NCBI GenBank assembly: GCA_914767885.1
Contig: CAJZBQ010000021.1
Location: 496,001-560,000 of the forward strand
Length of the DNA stretch: 64,000 bases
From: Blepharisma stoltei
Lineage: Eukaryota; Ciliophora; Heterotrichea; Heterotrichida; Blepharismidae
Direction: 5' to 3'
The notes beneath the pieces were generated by a model, which saw only the letters and a program-made list of their open reading frames with translations, made no database searches and was not told where the DNA came from. Positions within the stretch are counted from its first letter, which is position 1. Each line of letters starts with the position of its first letter. Shown here in pieces: positions 20,268 to 34,400 of the stretch. The position numbers were made by a program, and so were the translations under genes.

Positions 20268-21275
20268 ATGAGCCTTCTTTTATTGCTCGGTTTCTTTATT
20301 TCTTCAACACTTGCTTATCGGGTCGTTCCGCACTATACCGTAAGTCTTAATGATCCTCCATCAACCAGATGGGCCCACGTCCAAGCTCCATACGCTTCTG
20401 TAATCAAGCCATTTGCTGAGAGCTACACCAAGCAGTATATCTCACCTCTCAAGCTTAAGCTCTTGGTGGAGCTATTAGAGGTTGGCTGGATTTCTCCAGA
20501 ACTCAAGGAGGAGCTTCAAGGATTGGCCCAGACCTGCAACATCACTTATCATGAAGCAGTCTTTATAAACTACATGTATGAGTACCATGCATATTGCACC
20601 TCAATTGTGGCTAGACTCCAAAACGGCACAATTATCCATGGAAGGAACTTAGACTATCACTTTATCGACTTCTTCGACAACACCACAGCAATTGTTGACT
20701 TTGTCAAGGACGGCCAGCTCATTTTTTCAGAAACCGCTTTCATTTGGTACTTTGGTGTAACTACTGGGATCAGCTCGAAAGGCTATTCAATTACCTTAAA
20801 TGAAAGAAATTCCGGCTCTGCCTTTGACAACTATGTATCCTTGATGCGCGGCTTTAAAGGTGACTTATGGACTATCAGACAAGCATTAATCGACTCAAAC
20901 ACTTATCAAGAAGCCTATCAGTACTTGCATGATGCAAAAGTTGCAGCTCCAGTCTACTTCATTCTTGGCGGGTCAGGACCTAACGATGGATCTGTGATTG
21001 TAAGAGATAGAACTCATACAAATTATACTGAAGCCTTGAATTCAACCACCTGGTTCTTGGTTCAGACTAATTATGATCCTTGGCTTCCTGACCCAACCGA
21101 CGACCCAAGAAGGACCGTTGCTACTCAGTTGATGGAAGAAATTGGACAAGCTGATATGAACATTGATAGATTGTTCGATGTCTTGTCCACTGCCCCTGTC
21201 CTTAATGATGCGACAGTATTTACGACAGTGTTTGTTCCTGAAACTGGGTATCAAAACGCTACTATAAGAGGGTAA
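20268..21275 (+). CDS. Acid ceramidase / N-acylethanolamine acid amidase-like lysosomal hydrolase
   Basis: Cleaves amide bonds of ceramides or N-acylethanolamines in the acid ceramidase/NAAA family (Ntn hydrolases). I chose ATG at 20268 over the upstream in-frame ATG at 20169, because 'MSLLLLLGFFISSTLAYR' is a clean signal peptide. The nucleophile cysteine is in 'YHAYCTSIVARLQNGTIIHG', the site of autocleavage in the family (C-T-S-I-V), followed by 'GRNLDYHF' with the conserved Arg and Asp. Further on are 'LNERNSG' and 'YFILGGSGPNDGSVIVRDR' (cf. GG…G.VI.R.R), and N-glycosylation sites. 335 aa, single exon, TAA 21273-21275. The target is probably a phagosome/lysosome, from the signal peptide and family. 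Confidence 0.93.
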   Translation: MSLLLLLGFFISSTLAYRVVPHYTVSLNDPPSTRWAHVQAPYASVIKPFAESYTKQYISPLKLKLLVELLEVGWISPELKEELQGLAQTCNITYHEAVFINYMYEYHAYCTSIVARLQNGTIIHGRNLDYHFIDFFDNTTAIVDFVKDGQLIFSETAFIWYFGVTTGISSKGYSITLNERNSGSAFDNYVSLMRGFKGDLWTIRQALIDSNTYQEAYQYLHDAKVAAPVYFILGGSGPNDGSVIVRDRTHTNYTEALNSTTWFLVQTNYDPWLPDPTDDPRRTVATQLMEEIGQADMNIDRLFDVLSTAPVLNDATVFTTVFVPETGYQNATIRG

Positions 21276-21430
21276 TTAACCTTTCTTTAGCAAATGCTTA
21301 AAAATAATTATTAAATTGATAAGTTCATTTTTTTTTAAAATACCAGAATTTTGGTATTTTCATTTTTGAATTTTTATTAAAAAATATTATATAAAAAAGA
21401 TAAAATAGATTTTAGAAAATTTGATTATTC

Positions 21431-21861
21431 AATGTTTAGCATGTTTCTCTGTTCCGCTGGTGAATAGGCCGGAGCTAATCCTTTTAACTCCAATTGGTGA
21501 TGCTATGGGCTATCTCTTTCGCTGCTCTCTTTAGGGAGGTCAAGCCTAAGAGCCTTTTATCAATAACTTTGCCTACTCAGCCATCTCACAGCAATGGACA
21601 CCTTATTCTCGCTTAAAAATTGATTCTGTTCGTATCCGCCTAAGGGTCTCCCTATTCGGGAGTGTCAAATAGCAAAATCCTATATCCCCTAAAATCCAAA
21701 AATTGGCATTCTAGCCTATGGGCTGGAGCTTCTAGATATAGCTGAATAAAAGTCCACCGGTAACTGAAACTCATAATAATAAAACACCGCGAGAATGAAA
21801 AGGCTCTTTTTAGAGAACTTATCCAAACAAAGAGAATTTTATTATAATAAAAAATTAGAAT
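21431..21861. mobile_element. Retroposon-like insertion with 12-bp target duplication
   Basis: Direct repeat ATTTGATTATTC at 21419-21430 and 21862-21873. The interior is GC-richer than its surroundings and non-coding. Near the right end an AT-rich stem (ATAATAATAAAA with TTTTATTATAAT) encloses a small GC hairpin (GGCTCTTTTTAGAG). This tail architecture matches other retroposons in the window. Confidence 0.65.
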
Positions 21862-21873
21862 ATTTGATTATTC

Positions 21874-22447
21874 TAACTCCCCCCCCCATCCTTGATCGAA
21901 CAATTGACTGTAAAAATTCCTAAAAATTGGGGAAATTAACCCCCATCCTTGATCGAACGATTTTCATATCATGCAAATTTTTATATATATAAAAAATATA
22001 AATAATTATCAATAGCTTGGGAAGATGTACCTAATGAAGTTGTTTTCAGAGACTTTGAGACGATAGAAAGCTTCGGAATCAACCATTCAAAGTAATTTAG
22101 TCATCAACATGGGCTTAAAAACTCAATAATCTAATAAAATAGAGATTTTTAAAAAATTTAAAAAAAACAAATTTTAATTTAATAAGTAACAAATTAAATT
22201 TATACAGTTTAAAGGGGTAACTAATAAATTAAAATATAAAAAATTGGTATTTTTATGAAATTAATTCAATTTTTTGCTGTAAAAATAATTATTAAATACT
22301 CTTAACCCTCTTATTTAAAAGTAAATAAAAAAATTTTATATATATATATTTTATTTTATATATAAAATTTTTTTCCCAAAAAAATTTTTTTTAACCCCCA
22401 TCCTTGATCGAACGATGGCGAGTCGTTCGATCAAGGATGGGGGGGAG
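21874..22447. mobile_element. MITE-like element, family 2, in the 3' flank of the giant gene
   Basis: Ends TAACTCCCCCCCCCATCCTTG and TCAAGGATGGGGGGGAGTAA are inverted repeats with TA edges (21874-21875, 22448-22449). Sub-terminal copies of CCCCCATCCTTGATCGAACGA recur at about 21941 and 22395, so the right end is itself a hairpin of two facing ends. Interior AT-rich, non-coding. It lies 5 bp beyond the stop codon of the giant gene. Confidence 0.8.
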
Positions 22448-22452
22448 TAAGT

Positions 22453-25400
22453 TTAAATAAAGACCAAAGCTGCAGCCCAGACGATTGATAATTCAAAAGC
22501 TGCATCTTTAATAAGAACAAGGGTAGGTCTTTTCTTCTCCGCAAGACAAATTATACTTTGAATGTTGCTATCAGCCATTAAGTCAGGATCCAAAGGTCTA
22601 TTATTTGCTCCCGTAAACCAAAATTCATAGTTTCCATTAGTAGCATTCTGGAAAGTAATGTTAACTGCGTTTATTGTTGAAATATCTATATCTTGGGAAA
22701 TGTCCACTTTGTTGTTTGTTGAGTTAAAACCATTTGAGATTTGCCATGAATTTGGCATTGCCTCTCCTAAAGGAAGTCCAATAACATAAATTTTCCCCAA
22801 GCCGTTAAGTTTTACATTGAACTTATATGTATCTGAGCTATTATAAACAAGGCTTGGAGATATAGAAAATAATGGAGCCTTATACGTAACTTCCAATGCA
22901 TTAGAAGTAACTGAATAGTTTGTATCAAGATTAGGCAAGTGGTTTTTCAGTAAATCTAAATTGTTATCCAAAGTTTGGACATAGCTCAATGGGGATTGCA
23001 TGTCTAAGCTTCTATTAGCCACCATTGTGATTTCATAGTATAAAATGCTGGTCAATCTTCTATTGAATATATCATACGATGCTGGATCAATTCCTGTATG
23101 ATAGAATAAAGAGGCTGGCAAAGCAAGTGTTCTAGACACAGCATCAATCACTTTGGATGGAGAAGATAAAGATGTCGTGTAAACGTTAAATTTGGCTGGC
23201 TTGTAAGAAGCCGAGGTTGTGAAATATAAAGTTTTTATGGATTTGGAAGCAATTCCATTGAGGCCCACAGCAGCAAATGATATCATATAATTAGTATTGT
23301 CGCGAAGGTCTGGAATTGATATCATGGAGCTTATAAGTTGAGGAGAGGTAAAAGAGGATCCAAATGCTTGATAATCATCATTATTTACTCTTACTTTCTT
23401 GATTATACTAGTTACGTTTGGAACTGCTGAGCCTGGATGGGTCAGCATATAATAAACTGTGCCATATTGACTTAACGAAACTTTGGCTTCGGCATTAACC
23501 CTTCCTATTTTAGTCATGCTAGCACTTAAGATTTCAGGGACTTCTGTTGAAGATGAAGCAATGGCTAACACAGTTTTCGATTTTTGTAAATAGAAGCATG
23601 AAGAAGATGGCCCACTTATTTTAAAGTCAATAAAGGTAGAAACTGCTCCAGGCTTTGCTGTAATTGTGAATGATTTTTTATACTCTCCGTCATTGAAAGC
23701 TAAATTAAATGGGTCAAAAATAAAAGAATCTGGTGAATCCTCACTCCCTCTTCGGTGATGAACAAAATATTTATTTTAAATATGAAATTTTTTCTGAAAA
23801 AATTTATGATATTAAGTATCAGTTACTATAAAGAAATTTCTAGCTAATTCTATGAATTTTAATCAGCTTAAACTTTAAAAACATAAATTTTGAAATTAAA
23901 TTAATTTTCACTTTCAAATTTTTAAATAAATTTACTATAAAATTTGTATGTTTTCCCTGTAACTAGCCCAATAATGGTTATGATTTGTCAACGGGGACGG
24001 CCTTTTTTGTCTGATTAAGTAAATTTTGGTCAGATCAAAAATTTTTTTGTTCGCTCACTGAGAGAGAAAGTCAGCAGACACAGAAACTATTAGGTAGTCA
24101 GCAACAGGGCGCTCTAGTTCAACATTGATAGGCACTGTTGTTCCATTAATAGGTAAATCCCCAATATTATCTATAGAGATCTTATAAGTTTGAGTTTGTG
24201 GCAGCACATTCACAATGATATCCTTTGGAGTATAATAAGTAGCGGAGTTCGTAGAATCTGCTTCAATTTGCCAAGAAAGCGTGTAATAGCCAGAGTTAAG
24301 ACTAGACAGAGCTCCAATTCTGAAAGTTTTAGCTGTATCCCAGGCATATTGCATAGATATCTTTGATGGTGATAGCTTTAATTGGGAATTTGTAGTGGAT
24401 AAGGTAAGACTTAGTGTGGTATATGACGGAAGCTGAAGGGTTACAGAAAGAAAATCTGAGTAAGTGCCTTGGAGAACAGAGACACTTGTAGGAGATGAAA
24501 TGCTATAGCTGCTGTTGCTGAAGCTTAAAGATGGGATTTGGGTAAGCATAGGAAAAGATCGGTATTTTACATGTGTAGAATCAGCAAATCTCAGATAGAA
24601 CCTTTCTGTGACTCCTGCTGAGTTTGGAGTGGGGATGTTAAACAGAGTAAGATTTACAATTGTGCTTGGGCTTTGAAGACTAGGAAGATTTGATATTTCA
24701 GTCCTGGTATACCCAGTATATGCTAAAAGTTTACAATCTAGCTTGTAAGTTGTAGAAGAATAGACCATATCTGCAGTGCAAGTCGTTTGAGTAAAGATTC
24801 TTGATATTTCTGTCGGCCAATCAATCCACACTACATCAGTCGCCAAAACAGTTTTACCAGATAAGTCAATTGAAAAAGTATAGGAGGTCAAAGTATTTAG
24901 AATTGATTGTTCTGCGTCTATTGAGTTGAGAGGAACAATATCAGCAGCGCGCGTTATATTAAAGACTAACGCATTTCCTGAATCGCCTAAGGCGACACCT
25001 GCAGTATTGTCTTATCTTATCTTATAGAATTTATAACGCTTAACGTCCACTACGGGGTGTGACAACCCAGGTACTATCACTCGCCTTGCGTCGCATCGGG
25101 CCCACAGGTCGTTGGGGATGGCCTGCTTCGATCACCAGGATGCTTCTCGGTAAAGTGTTCCGGCTTCGACGGCTCATGGATGAGCTACTTGCTTGATACA
25201 TGGGGTTGCTTTTTCCGAAAAAACTCCAAAAAATGGATTTTTCTGGTCGGCTATCGGCAAAAAAGAAAAGAACGTAGCCTGGGACGTAACGCCCAGTTTC
25301 ACGCTAGGGAATTGCCCGATTGGTCCTAAAGACTTTGCTGAGCTTCCCCTTTCCAACTCCATGCCCTCCTTCCCCACGAGGAAAAATCCACCCCTGAGAA

Positions 25401-28400
25401 TAGACTAGGACTAGGCTCTGAACACCACCAGAATTGCTTACCTAGTATTGCTGTCCATCTCTAGAATGGTAAAACTTTGCCGGATATAATTAAAATATGA
25501 GTCGAGGCTGCATGGCCGGGAGGCCATGCCCAGACGAAGACGCCATATTTAATTATATACCTGCAGTATTGTCAATTACAAAAATTTCCAAATAGCTTGT
25601 AAGCCCTGCAGATGGATTTCCAATTCCATACATGCTGATAGCGATTTCTCTATTCTCAGTGAGGTTGTAGTTTAGAATGCTAAAACTGACTTCTCTGTTT
25701 CCATTCAAATTGCAGTTTGTAAATGTCCCTGAAGAGCTGCATAAGAATTTGACATCATTAGGGACTAGACCATCAGCGTATTCTTCTGGGAACCTAATTA
25801 TAAGTCCAATGCTGTTACTTTTAGTTAAGCTAATATCAGTTTTGATCTTAAAGGTGTAATAGGCTTGTTCGCCACTATTTGTAGGGTAATAAGTTCAATT
25901 AGTAACTATAGCATTTGCAGGCTTTTGATAAATTTGCATACTGCTATTATCAGACCTTGCAATTAGGGATTGATCATAATAAATGTTTGCATAAAATGGG
26001 CTTACTGTTTTACTAGTTGATCCTTGGTCGATTGTGATGGTCGGGTTGATAACATTTGATAAATAAATATTAACTGTGCTATAAAGAGCCACAGTTTCAA
26101 GCGTTGTGAGTGTCACCTTAGAATTTTGAGCAGAGCAAGTGGACAGAAAGTCTGATGAACAGCTTATGGATGAACTTAGAGAATAAGAGTCGGGAAATCC
26201 AAGCACTACTTGAGTCCCAACTTGAAGCATGACAGGCATAAATATATTAAACGTATAAGTATCTGACACACCGATTGCTTTAAATCGAGCTTTTACTGTA
26301 AACTGTGAGCTTGGCTCAGAAACTTTGCTTGAAATTGTGACTCTATTTGTTAATTGGCTGAAAATGACTAAAAAGTTATTTGAGTCATAAGCATAAATTT
26401 TGAAGCCTTGCGATCCTGTTGAAGTGGCTCCAGTCTTGCTTGGGTTTTTCATTCCAGTTACAGTGATATCTATATTTCCACTATAGTCAGAAGTAAACCC
26501 AGATACCTGAATCACTCTGTCATAGACAGTGCATTGATATATTGATGAACAAATAGGAACTGGGCTGCTATCACTAAATCTTGGAAACTCTGCAGGCATG
26601 TAAACTTGAAGATATCCTCCTTTAGGAATGGAAATGCTTGGGACAACAGTCATTGCAAGCTGGACATAGACTGCGCTAGCAGAGTAGTCTGATAAAGTAA
26701 GCACTGAAATTGCCGCCGTTTGAGCTGCCAGTCCAGGATTAGTTGAAATGGCTGAAGTAGTAAAAACTTCTGCAACATTATTTGATTTTACTGTATAGTA
26801 GTTCACATAGCAGCTGGAACAAGTAAAAACTGATGCAGGATTTTTCATGTTTTGCAGTTCAATAGAATAGGAATCTGCAGCAAGAGAGCTTGCACCTAAA
26901 TATATAACTATTATGCCTGTCTGTGGATATAAGTTATATGAAAGACTAGATAAAATGTTTGATGCTCCTTTCTTTATATTCACAGTCAAGCCAGAGTCTG
27001 GGATAGGGTAAACTGATGGGAAAGTGATGGTAATTAAATCATTTGCACTCAGCGCAGTTAAAATATTGAAACTTAAGGTTGCTGTGCATGTTGCTCCGAC
27101 TGTATTTTGTGATAGAGATAAGGTTTGGGCTAGATTAGAGGTTTGGGTTGTAGTAGAAATAGCTGAAAGAGTCTTATAAGATATATCATAGATTCAAACG
27201 ATTGTTCCATCTGAGTACGTTTGATATATCCCAACGCCAACCGTTGGCTTGTAAGCGTCAGTTGCTCCATTTTTAATTTTAGAGAAATGGATCTCTATAA
27301 GTGTGTTTGCCTGAATTTCTTGGAAATTGGTGATCGATATATACGAATTGGATGGTCTGGTTAGAGTTGAGTCTCCCTTCGTAAAAATACACTTTAGGCT
27401 TTCACCTTCTTTCGGAAGGATTCCTAGGATCTTAGCGCAAGGAACAGAATTTCCAGTGGAATAGTACCCTAAGTTATCTGAAAAGCTTTGGAAAATTTCG
27501 AAATTTATTTGTATAGTCCCTTGTGGTCCTGCTTCGTTTTTAACAGTATTTGGATATCCAGGCGGAATATATTGCGATGTTGTGAAAGAAACCTTGAGGA
27601 CAGTCGGATAATTCGTTTCTAAATTCGTTAAAGAAATTGATAGGTCTGCAAAAGTTGACGAAGGCGAGATATATAATGATGGAAATGAAATTTCAATAAG
27701 GCTGTTATCATACATAGCGTAGGCCTCTAGTTGATAATATCCTGGGGAATCTGGAACTCTGAACCCATTCACAGTCTGCCCTGTTGTTGTTAATTGTAGA
27801 AACGCACACTGATTTTTGAAAAACCCAGAAAACTCACTGGTATCCTCTGATTGCAGCAAAACTTCTAATATATTTTGCTTTCATGTGCAGGACTTGGAAA
27901 CAGGATGAGTGTAGTTTCGGCTTCAATATAGAGGAAAATTATTATAGTATAAATCTCCTTCTCCAATTACACAATATGGATTGCCACCTGCAGGTCCAAA
28001 ACCAGCTGGAAAACTGATATATAACGTTGTGCCCATCGGCAAATCAATGTGAGGCTGGATCCTTAAATATATATCTCCTATTTCTCCTGCTCTGATTTTT
28101 CTTGAATAAAGATCAGTTGTCACTCAATCAACCCAAAAGTCATAAGTACTAGAATAGCTTTGAACTGTCCCAAAAGACTGAGAAGTATCTTCCTGTGCAA
28201 ATAAGCTTGTATCGGTTGAGTCATATAAGCGCACTTCTAAATTCCCTGCAGGCCCAGCAGTACTTGAAGATAAAGCACCTATAGAGACTTTTATATGAGA
28301 TGCGTTATCATAATTAAAGTTTGTCAAAATCACATGTTTGCTTGCACAAGATGTTGACGTGCAATCACTTTTGCATGATAAAGGCGGAGTTGCTATTGTG

Positions 28401-31400
28401 GTTACTCCTGAATAAGATCTGCATTGGTAGTCTATGAACTGAAAAGAGGAAGGGAAAATGATGTCAACTCTTTTTAAAGGAGAGCTTGAAGAAACTGGAA
28501 GAATATCGATTGTATAAATATCGTAGTAGTTTTTAGGGATTGTGGATCCTTGCTGGTTTGTTATTGTCACGCTGGTGGGAGCTCGAGGATTGAAGGAATC
28601 TAACTTTATGGTATGAATTTCGATCAATACTTGCTTGGAGATAACGTATAGAGTTAGAGTGTATTGCGAATTTTGATGATAATTTGCAGAAATAAAGCCT
28701 GTGTTCGAGTTTAAAGTAAGTGTTTTTCCATTAAGATTATATGTAGCAGATAAGGTGATATCAGTTGTTATTCATTGAGAGGATCCGAAAGATAATGATT
28801 TGCATGTAGCAGAACCATCACAGCTCCCTGCCACTTTATCTCCTGCAAATGCTGGCAAATCGAATGCAGAGTCCATCATTAGAATATATGAGCCACCTGC
28901 AGCATCAACAGTGCCTGAAGGCGAAGAAAGAGTAATGACAATTCCATTACTGGCAAAGTCAGTTAAAGTTAGAGTTGTTGAAGAAGTTGCAGTTGAATCT
29001 GATATCGAAGCTGGAGAAAAAGTGCTCAAGCTTTTATATAAAAATACATCATCTTCATATTTAATCACAATTAAAATGGCGAGCCATCCGACCCGTCCTT
29101 CTCCCGTACCCTCTTGGAATACGGGTTTAAGAAGTAAACGGGGCCTGGATATTGTGTCCAGGGTGGGTTTTTTACCTTGGTCGGGACACCACGACAAGGT
29201 TTTTTGCCTCTCACAAAGACGAGTAGACCAGAGCCGCAGAATCAGGAGTCACACTTCAGGACTAGAAGGAAGTGAGGAAGCTTGTAGTGGAGCTTGGGGA
29301 CCTGAAGAAGACTCCGGAAGGCTACTTTTCCCCCTCCCCAGAAAGGACGGCGCCGGGTCACTAGACCCTGATCAATGGAGTACCTGGGTGAGTCTCCCTG
29401 TCAGATGGCGACGTCACCATTTTTTGGTGACGTCGACAGAAAATGGAGTGAGCAACAGAGAGCCGGTGCATAGGGCGCAAGCCTGAAGCTGGCAGCGCTG
29501 GGTAGAGGCTGAAATAAACCTCCGTGACCCGCTTAACTAATTAATCAAAATAATCATATTTAATCAAATCATAGTCGAAGTACTCTTTCACTATTGTTAG
29601 TTTTGCTATACAATTGAGGTCCTGTGAAAATATTGTATCAGCATCAAGAGTTGGATTTTTAATATTTGCAATTCTTATAGTTGAGCTCACTCCTGAGGTT
29701 ATTGCTAATCCAGTAATTTCTATATTTACAGGGTTATAAGAAGTAGAAATATCTGGAACTGTAAACTTGCAGATAGCAGCTTGAAGAGTAGATCCCTCAA
29801 ATTCGCCACAATTAAGGGTGACTGATTTGCCAGTTAGTGCCCCAATGCCGAGATCTGGATCAAAAAGCTTGTCAAGTCCATTGAACGTAGGGAGAGAAAG
29901 ACGGATAACATCAGTTGCGCTAATACTACTTGCTAGAGTCATCACTATATCAAGAAAAGTTGAATAGCCTTTATTTGTGTGGCCAAGCTTTATTGACAAA
30001 GATGATATCTTCGCCCCATACAAAAGCTGAGTGAACTTGAACATTTGCACACTTAAAGGAGAGGCCACGTTAGCATTCAGGTACCAAGAAGTTCCATAGG
30101 CTTCAGTAATTGAGCTTGGCAATAATATTCCATTGTTGCTATCAGAGTCAGCAAATCTATATAAAATTTGAATCTGTCTAGAGCTTGCAGCGGGGATTGT
30201 CATTTGTTCAGGAATTTCTATTTGGATATAGTTTGGAGTCGTATGTGAAGTGCATTTCTCTGCTCGGACATAGTTGATTCCATCAGTTACAATGCACTGA
30301 AGTTGAAGATACTGATTGGAAGACGTAGTACTTAAAAAGGAAGCAGAAGAATCTAAATAAAAGTCAATTGTGTCATGAAAGCTGTATCCATTTGTTCTAG
30401 GCGTTATGTCAAAGATAATTCCTGAATACTCTCCAGGTCTTGAAGGGTATTGGGGTTTGTATTGCTGGCCGAAGGTTGACGAGGCTAATGCCTGAGGTGC
30501 ACTTAAAATAGATGATGCTGAGAGACTTGCTGTGTTAGACTCAATGAGAGTATTTGTGTCACCATTAATTCCATAGATCTGAACTTCAAAAGAAGTAATC
30601 GCAGTTGTGGTAGATGTTGTAGCTGAAGTTAAAGTTCCAGAAATAAATATAGGGTTGGTGGAATCGGTGTATGCTGAGAATCCAGTTATTTTTCATTTTT
30701 GAGGATTTGAAGACGCTTGACAATTCCAGTTTCCTGTTAAGCCATTTTGAACCCAGCAATTAGTACTGAGAGCTGTGAACTCGCTTGGGATCAAAATTAA
30801 AATGCTACCTCCTTTAGGGATTGGTTTGATTGGATTTATCTTTATAGTATACGTATCTGTTCTTCCTGAATAAGGCCCATATGTTCCTTCTTCAAGAAGC
30901 GTTGGGATCAAGCCAGTTGTGGTTTCTCTATCCAAATTAAAAGTGGAGTAAGTCAGTGAGTCTGTGTAAGCTCCGTTATACCATATCCATCCAATCCATG
31001 AAACTTGAGCTCCATAGGCTGGAGTGGCAAAAGCGAGATAGTCTTTGGTTGGAGATGAAGCCAAACTTCAAGCTGTTGACGGAAATGTTGCAATATAAGA
31101 ATGGATTGGGAAAATATAAGTCTCTGTAGGGCCTGTAACCCCAGATAGACTAAAGTAATTATTGTTCATTTTTAAAACGCAAGCACCAATTTTTCCATTC
31201 GAAGGATCATATTGTATATCTTGAGAGCCTTTAATAGTAAAAGTTGCAGTGTTCGTAGTGCTTGAAATAGCTTTCGAATCATATGAAACTGATAAGGATG
31301 TTTGAGAATTTGGAGGGCTTTGAGCTGTTTCAGTCATATAAATATAGTTGAATTCCCGATAAAAAAGATACTGAAAATCATATGTTGTGCTTGAGGTTCA

Positions 31401-34400
31401 CTGTCTTGCATACATTTTGATATTAATTATCTTTTCAGCATCATTTGGATTCGTAACTGGTAAAATGACAATTTTTGAAGTTCCAGAAGATATAGCGTCA
31501 TATTTTCTTATCCATATTTCTGCATTCGTATTAGAATGGCCTCTTCTTAAGTAGCAGGTTGACGAAAACCCTGCACAATCAGTAATTGCCCAATCATCTG
31601 TATAATCCGTAGCACTCACAGAAGTTCCTAGGTTTGGGGTTCATACTGAACTATCAAATTCCAATATAATTTCTGACTTTCCATCAGAGGAACCGGAAGT
31701 ATAACCAATTCCCTGAGCCAGTGACTGCTGGAATGATATGTAAAACCCATTCATGGTATTTTTTGCTTTAACAAAGTGCTCAATAGTACAAGAAGCAAAC
31801 TGAGGGGGAGCGATGAAAAGTTCAGTCTTGAAATAGTAGTAAAAGTCATCATTCCGCACCATTACCTTATAACGATAGTTTGAGCTCGGATTTTGGAACT
31901 TGAAGCCTTGATTTTCGGGATTTATAGATGTAACGACAACATTTCAGACTTGAGATGCTGATATATCTATTCTATTAGATTTATACGCTTAACGTCTCTT
32001 ACGGGGTTGCCCATCCCAGAGCTTCCGCCTGCCTATGGCGCATCGGGCCCACCGGCCTCTGGGTCGACCAGCTTTGCTACGCCAAGGTGCACCTAGTCGC
32101 AGGTGTTGCCGACTTCGACGGCTCACGACTGAGCTACTTCGCTTGAGGACATGGGTTGCCATTCCGAAAATCCATAAAAAATGGATTTTCTGGTAGGCTT
32201 TCGGCAAAAAGGAAAAACACGAAGCCTGGGACGTAACGCCCAGTTTCACGCTAAGGAGTTGCCCGAATGGTCCTAACGGACTCTGCTGAGCTTCCCCTTT
32301 CCAACTCACGTGCCTCCTTCCCCATGAGGAAAAAACATTCCTGAAATTAGACTTGGGCTAGGCTCTGAGCTCCACCAGAATTGCTTACCTAGCATTGCTG
32401 TCCTTCTCTGAAATGCAAAACCTTGTCGGATATAATTAAAATATGAGTCGAGGCTGCATGGCCGGGAGGCCATGCCCAGACGAAGACGCCATATTTTAAT
32501 GAGATGCTGATATATCAGTTGTTTCTGGAGCATACACTTTGATTTGGTTATATGCCGGACTCGAGGAAGTAATCTGGCTATAAATGCAGTCATAGGACAT
32601 ATATGTTGTTGAACTGCTTATTCACAGAGCTCGGCAGGTATATGGTTCTGATGATGATGTCACAAACACTTCGACAGCTGTGGTGATTGTGATGTATCCA
32701 GTCTTTTTAGTGATTGGCTTAGAGTCAGTTTTAATTGAAAATTGAAGATCCCCATACTCACCTTGCCTTATTGGTACTTTTGAATCTCGCAGTCCAGGAG
32801 AAACTACTGAAGATTTCTTTAAAGCAATCTTAGGTGAAATTGTAATATCTTTGGTAATTGAATTCATGACTGAGTGGCTACAAGTTTCTTCTTGGCAAAA
32901 TTTCAAAGTGATTGGTTTACCCCCAGAAGAATTTGGATTTGTTACAGGGAGTATAATTGTTATTGTTTCTTGGCTATATGTAAATCCTGATACTAAGAAA
33001 AAGTTATGTGTGTTATCTTTTTTGCATGAGCCGAACCCATTCTGATTGTTTAACTTAGTGCTATCTGAGAATATAAAATCACATCTAAATCCAAGAACAA
33101 ACTCATCTGGAAAAATGATTTGGAAATAAGAACTTTTAGGGTAATTTTGGCCAACTTTTATTGTAAGACTATATTTCATTGTAAGTCCTTGAGAAAGATC
33201 AACTGAATCATATGCTGAAATGCTAGTTGTACTATCAAAAGTATCAGGATCATACTCCTTATCATTATTACTAAATGTTACTTCGGATTTTACATCCTGA
33301 TCCTTTATAAAGGTGGCAACAACAATATTGGTTAATGGATTGTAGTTCAGATTGGTCCATGATGTAAAATGTCAGGTAGTTTCTGAAGATGTAATTGCTG
33401 ATTTCGGCTGACAAATAATGGTGTATAAAGGCTCCAAAATCAAGCTTAATTGACACTCAGAAATTATTACACTTGTTCCAATTGCGTATGGGAACTTAAA
33501 AATTATTAATTCAGATCCAGCAACAATATTAGAGCTGCTAACTGTAAGTGAAATTGTTTGAGACGAAGCCCAAGTGTTTTTGGGGTTTAAGTTTGAAGTA
33601 TATGAATTTTCGGTTGGAGTAGTTGGATTTGCTGATGAGAAGGTTGTCAGAGCATATCAGATGACCCCCTCTGATACATATGTGTCTCATTTATCAGAAT
33701 CCAACTTTATTAGCCTTACTCTGACATAAGATGTTAATCCAGAGCTAGAGTAAAGGGTAATTTGAGGAATGAAAAGATCTATTTGATCAGAACTTGTGAA
33801 TGTTACTGGAATAATAACAATGGCTGGCCTATAATTGATGTCAGTATCTGATGAGCCTTTATTCTGGCCAAATCTGATATAGCAGCTAACCTGGTGAGTA
33901 ACTTTGCTAGAGTCGCTGTAAGCACATCCGAGAGTAGTTTGCGATGCCATGCCAAGTGATTGATCATAATAATCTATGCCATTGAAATGAGTGGGAAATT
34001 CAGCAATTAAATAACTTGGATCAGGGATTGTAGTTTTAAGGGAAATTTTAAAAATTGATTTAGAATTTTCCTTAGCAATCAGTGGAATGACTTTTAGGGT
34101 GCTGAAGGCTGTTTGACCTAAAATATCTACAAATTCGGAAACCGCCCATTTTGCAGCTGTGCCAGCTGAATCATAAAGAGATACAATTATATATGGCTTT
34201 CCTGATGAAGGGAAAGCTATACCATTTTTTACCTCTCCAGTAGTGAAAATGCGTAATATTCACTTAAGATTATTTTCTATTGTCTTTAGTGATGGCATAG
34301 CTATAGTCCACTTCTTGGAAGTTGAGTCGAAAGAGCATTTCTGAGAGCTATACTCGATACCATTAGAATCAATGAACTTGCAGACTGCTCTGCCTGTTGA

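Noticed and set aside
25193-25408. Plus-strand ORFs in retroposon family A copies, and similar ones at 43395-44004
   Set aside because: Not conserved in frame among the three copies, so not a retroposon protein.
28800-29486. 228-codon plus-strand ORF
   Set aside because: Crosses the giant gene antisense and a family B retroposon; no motif.
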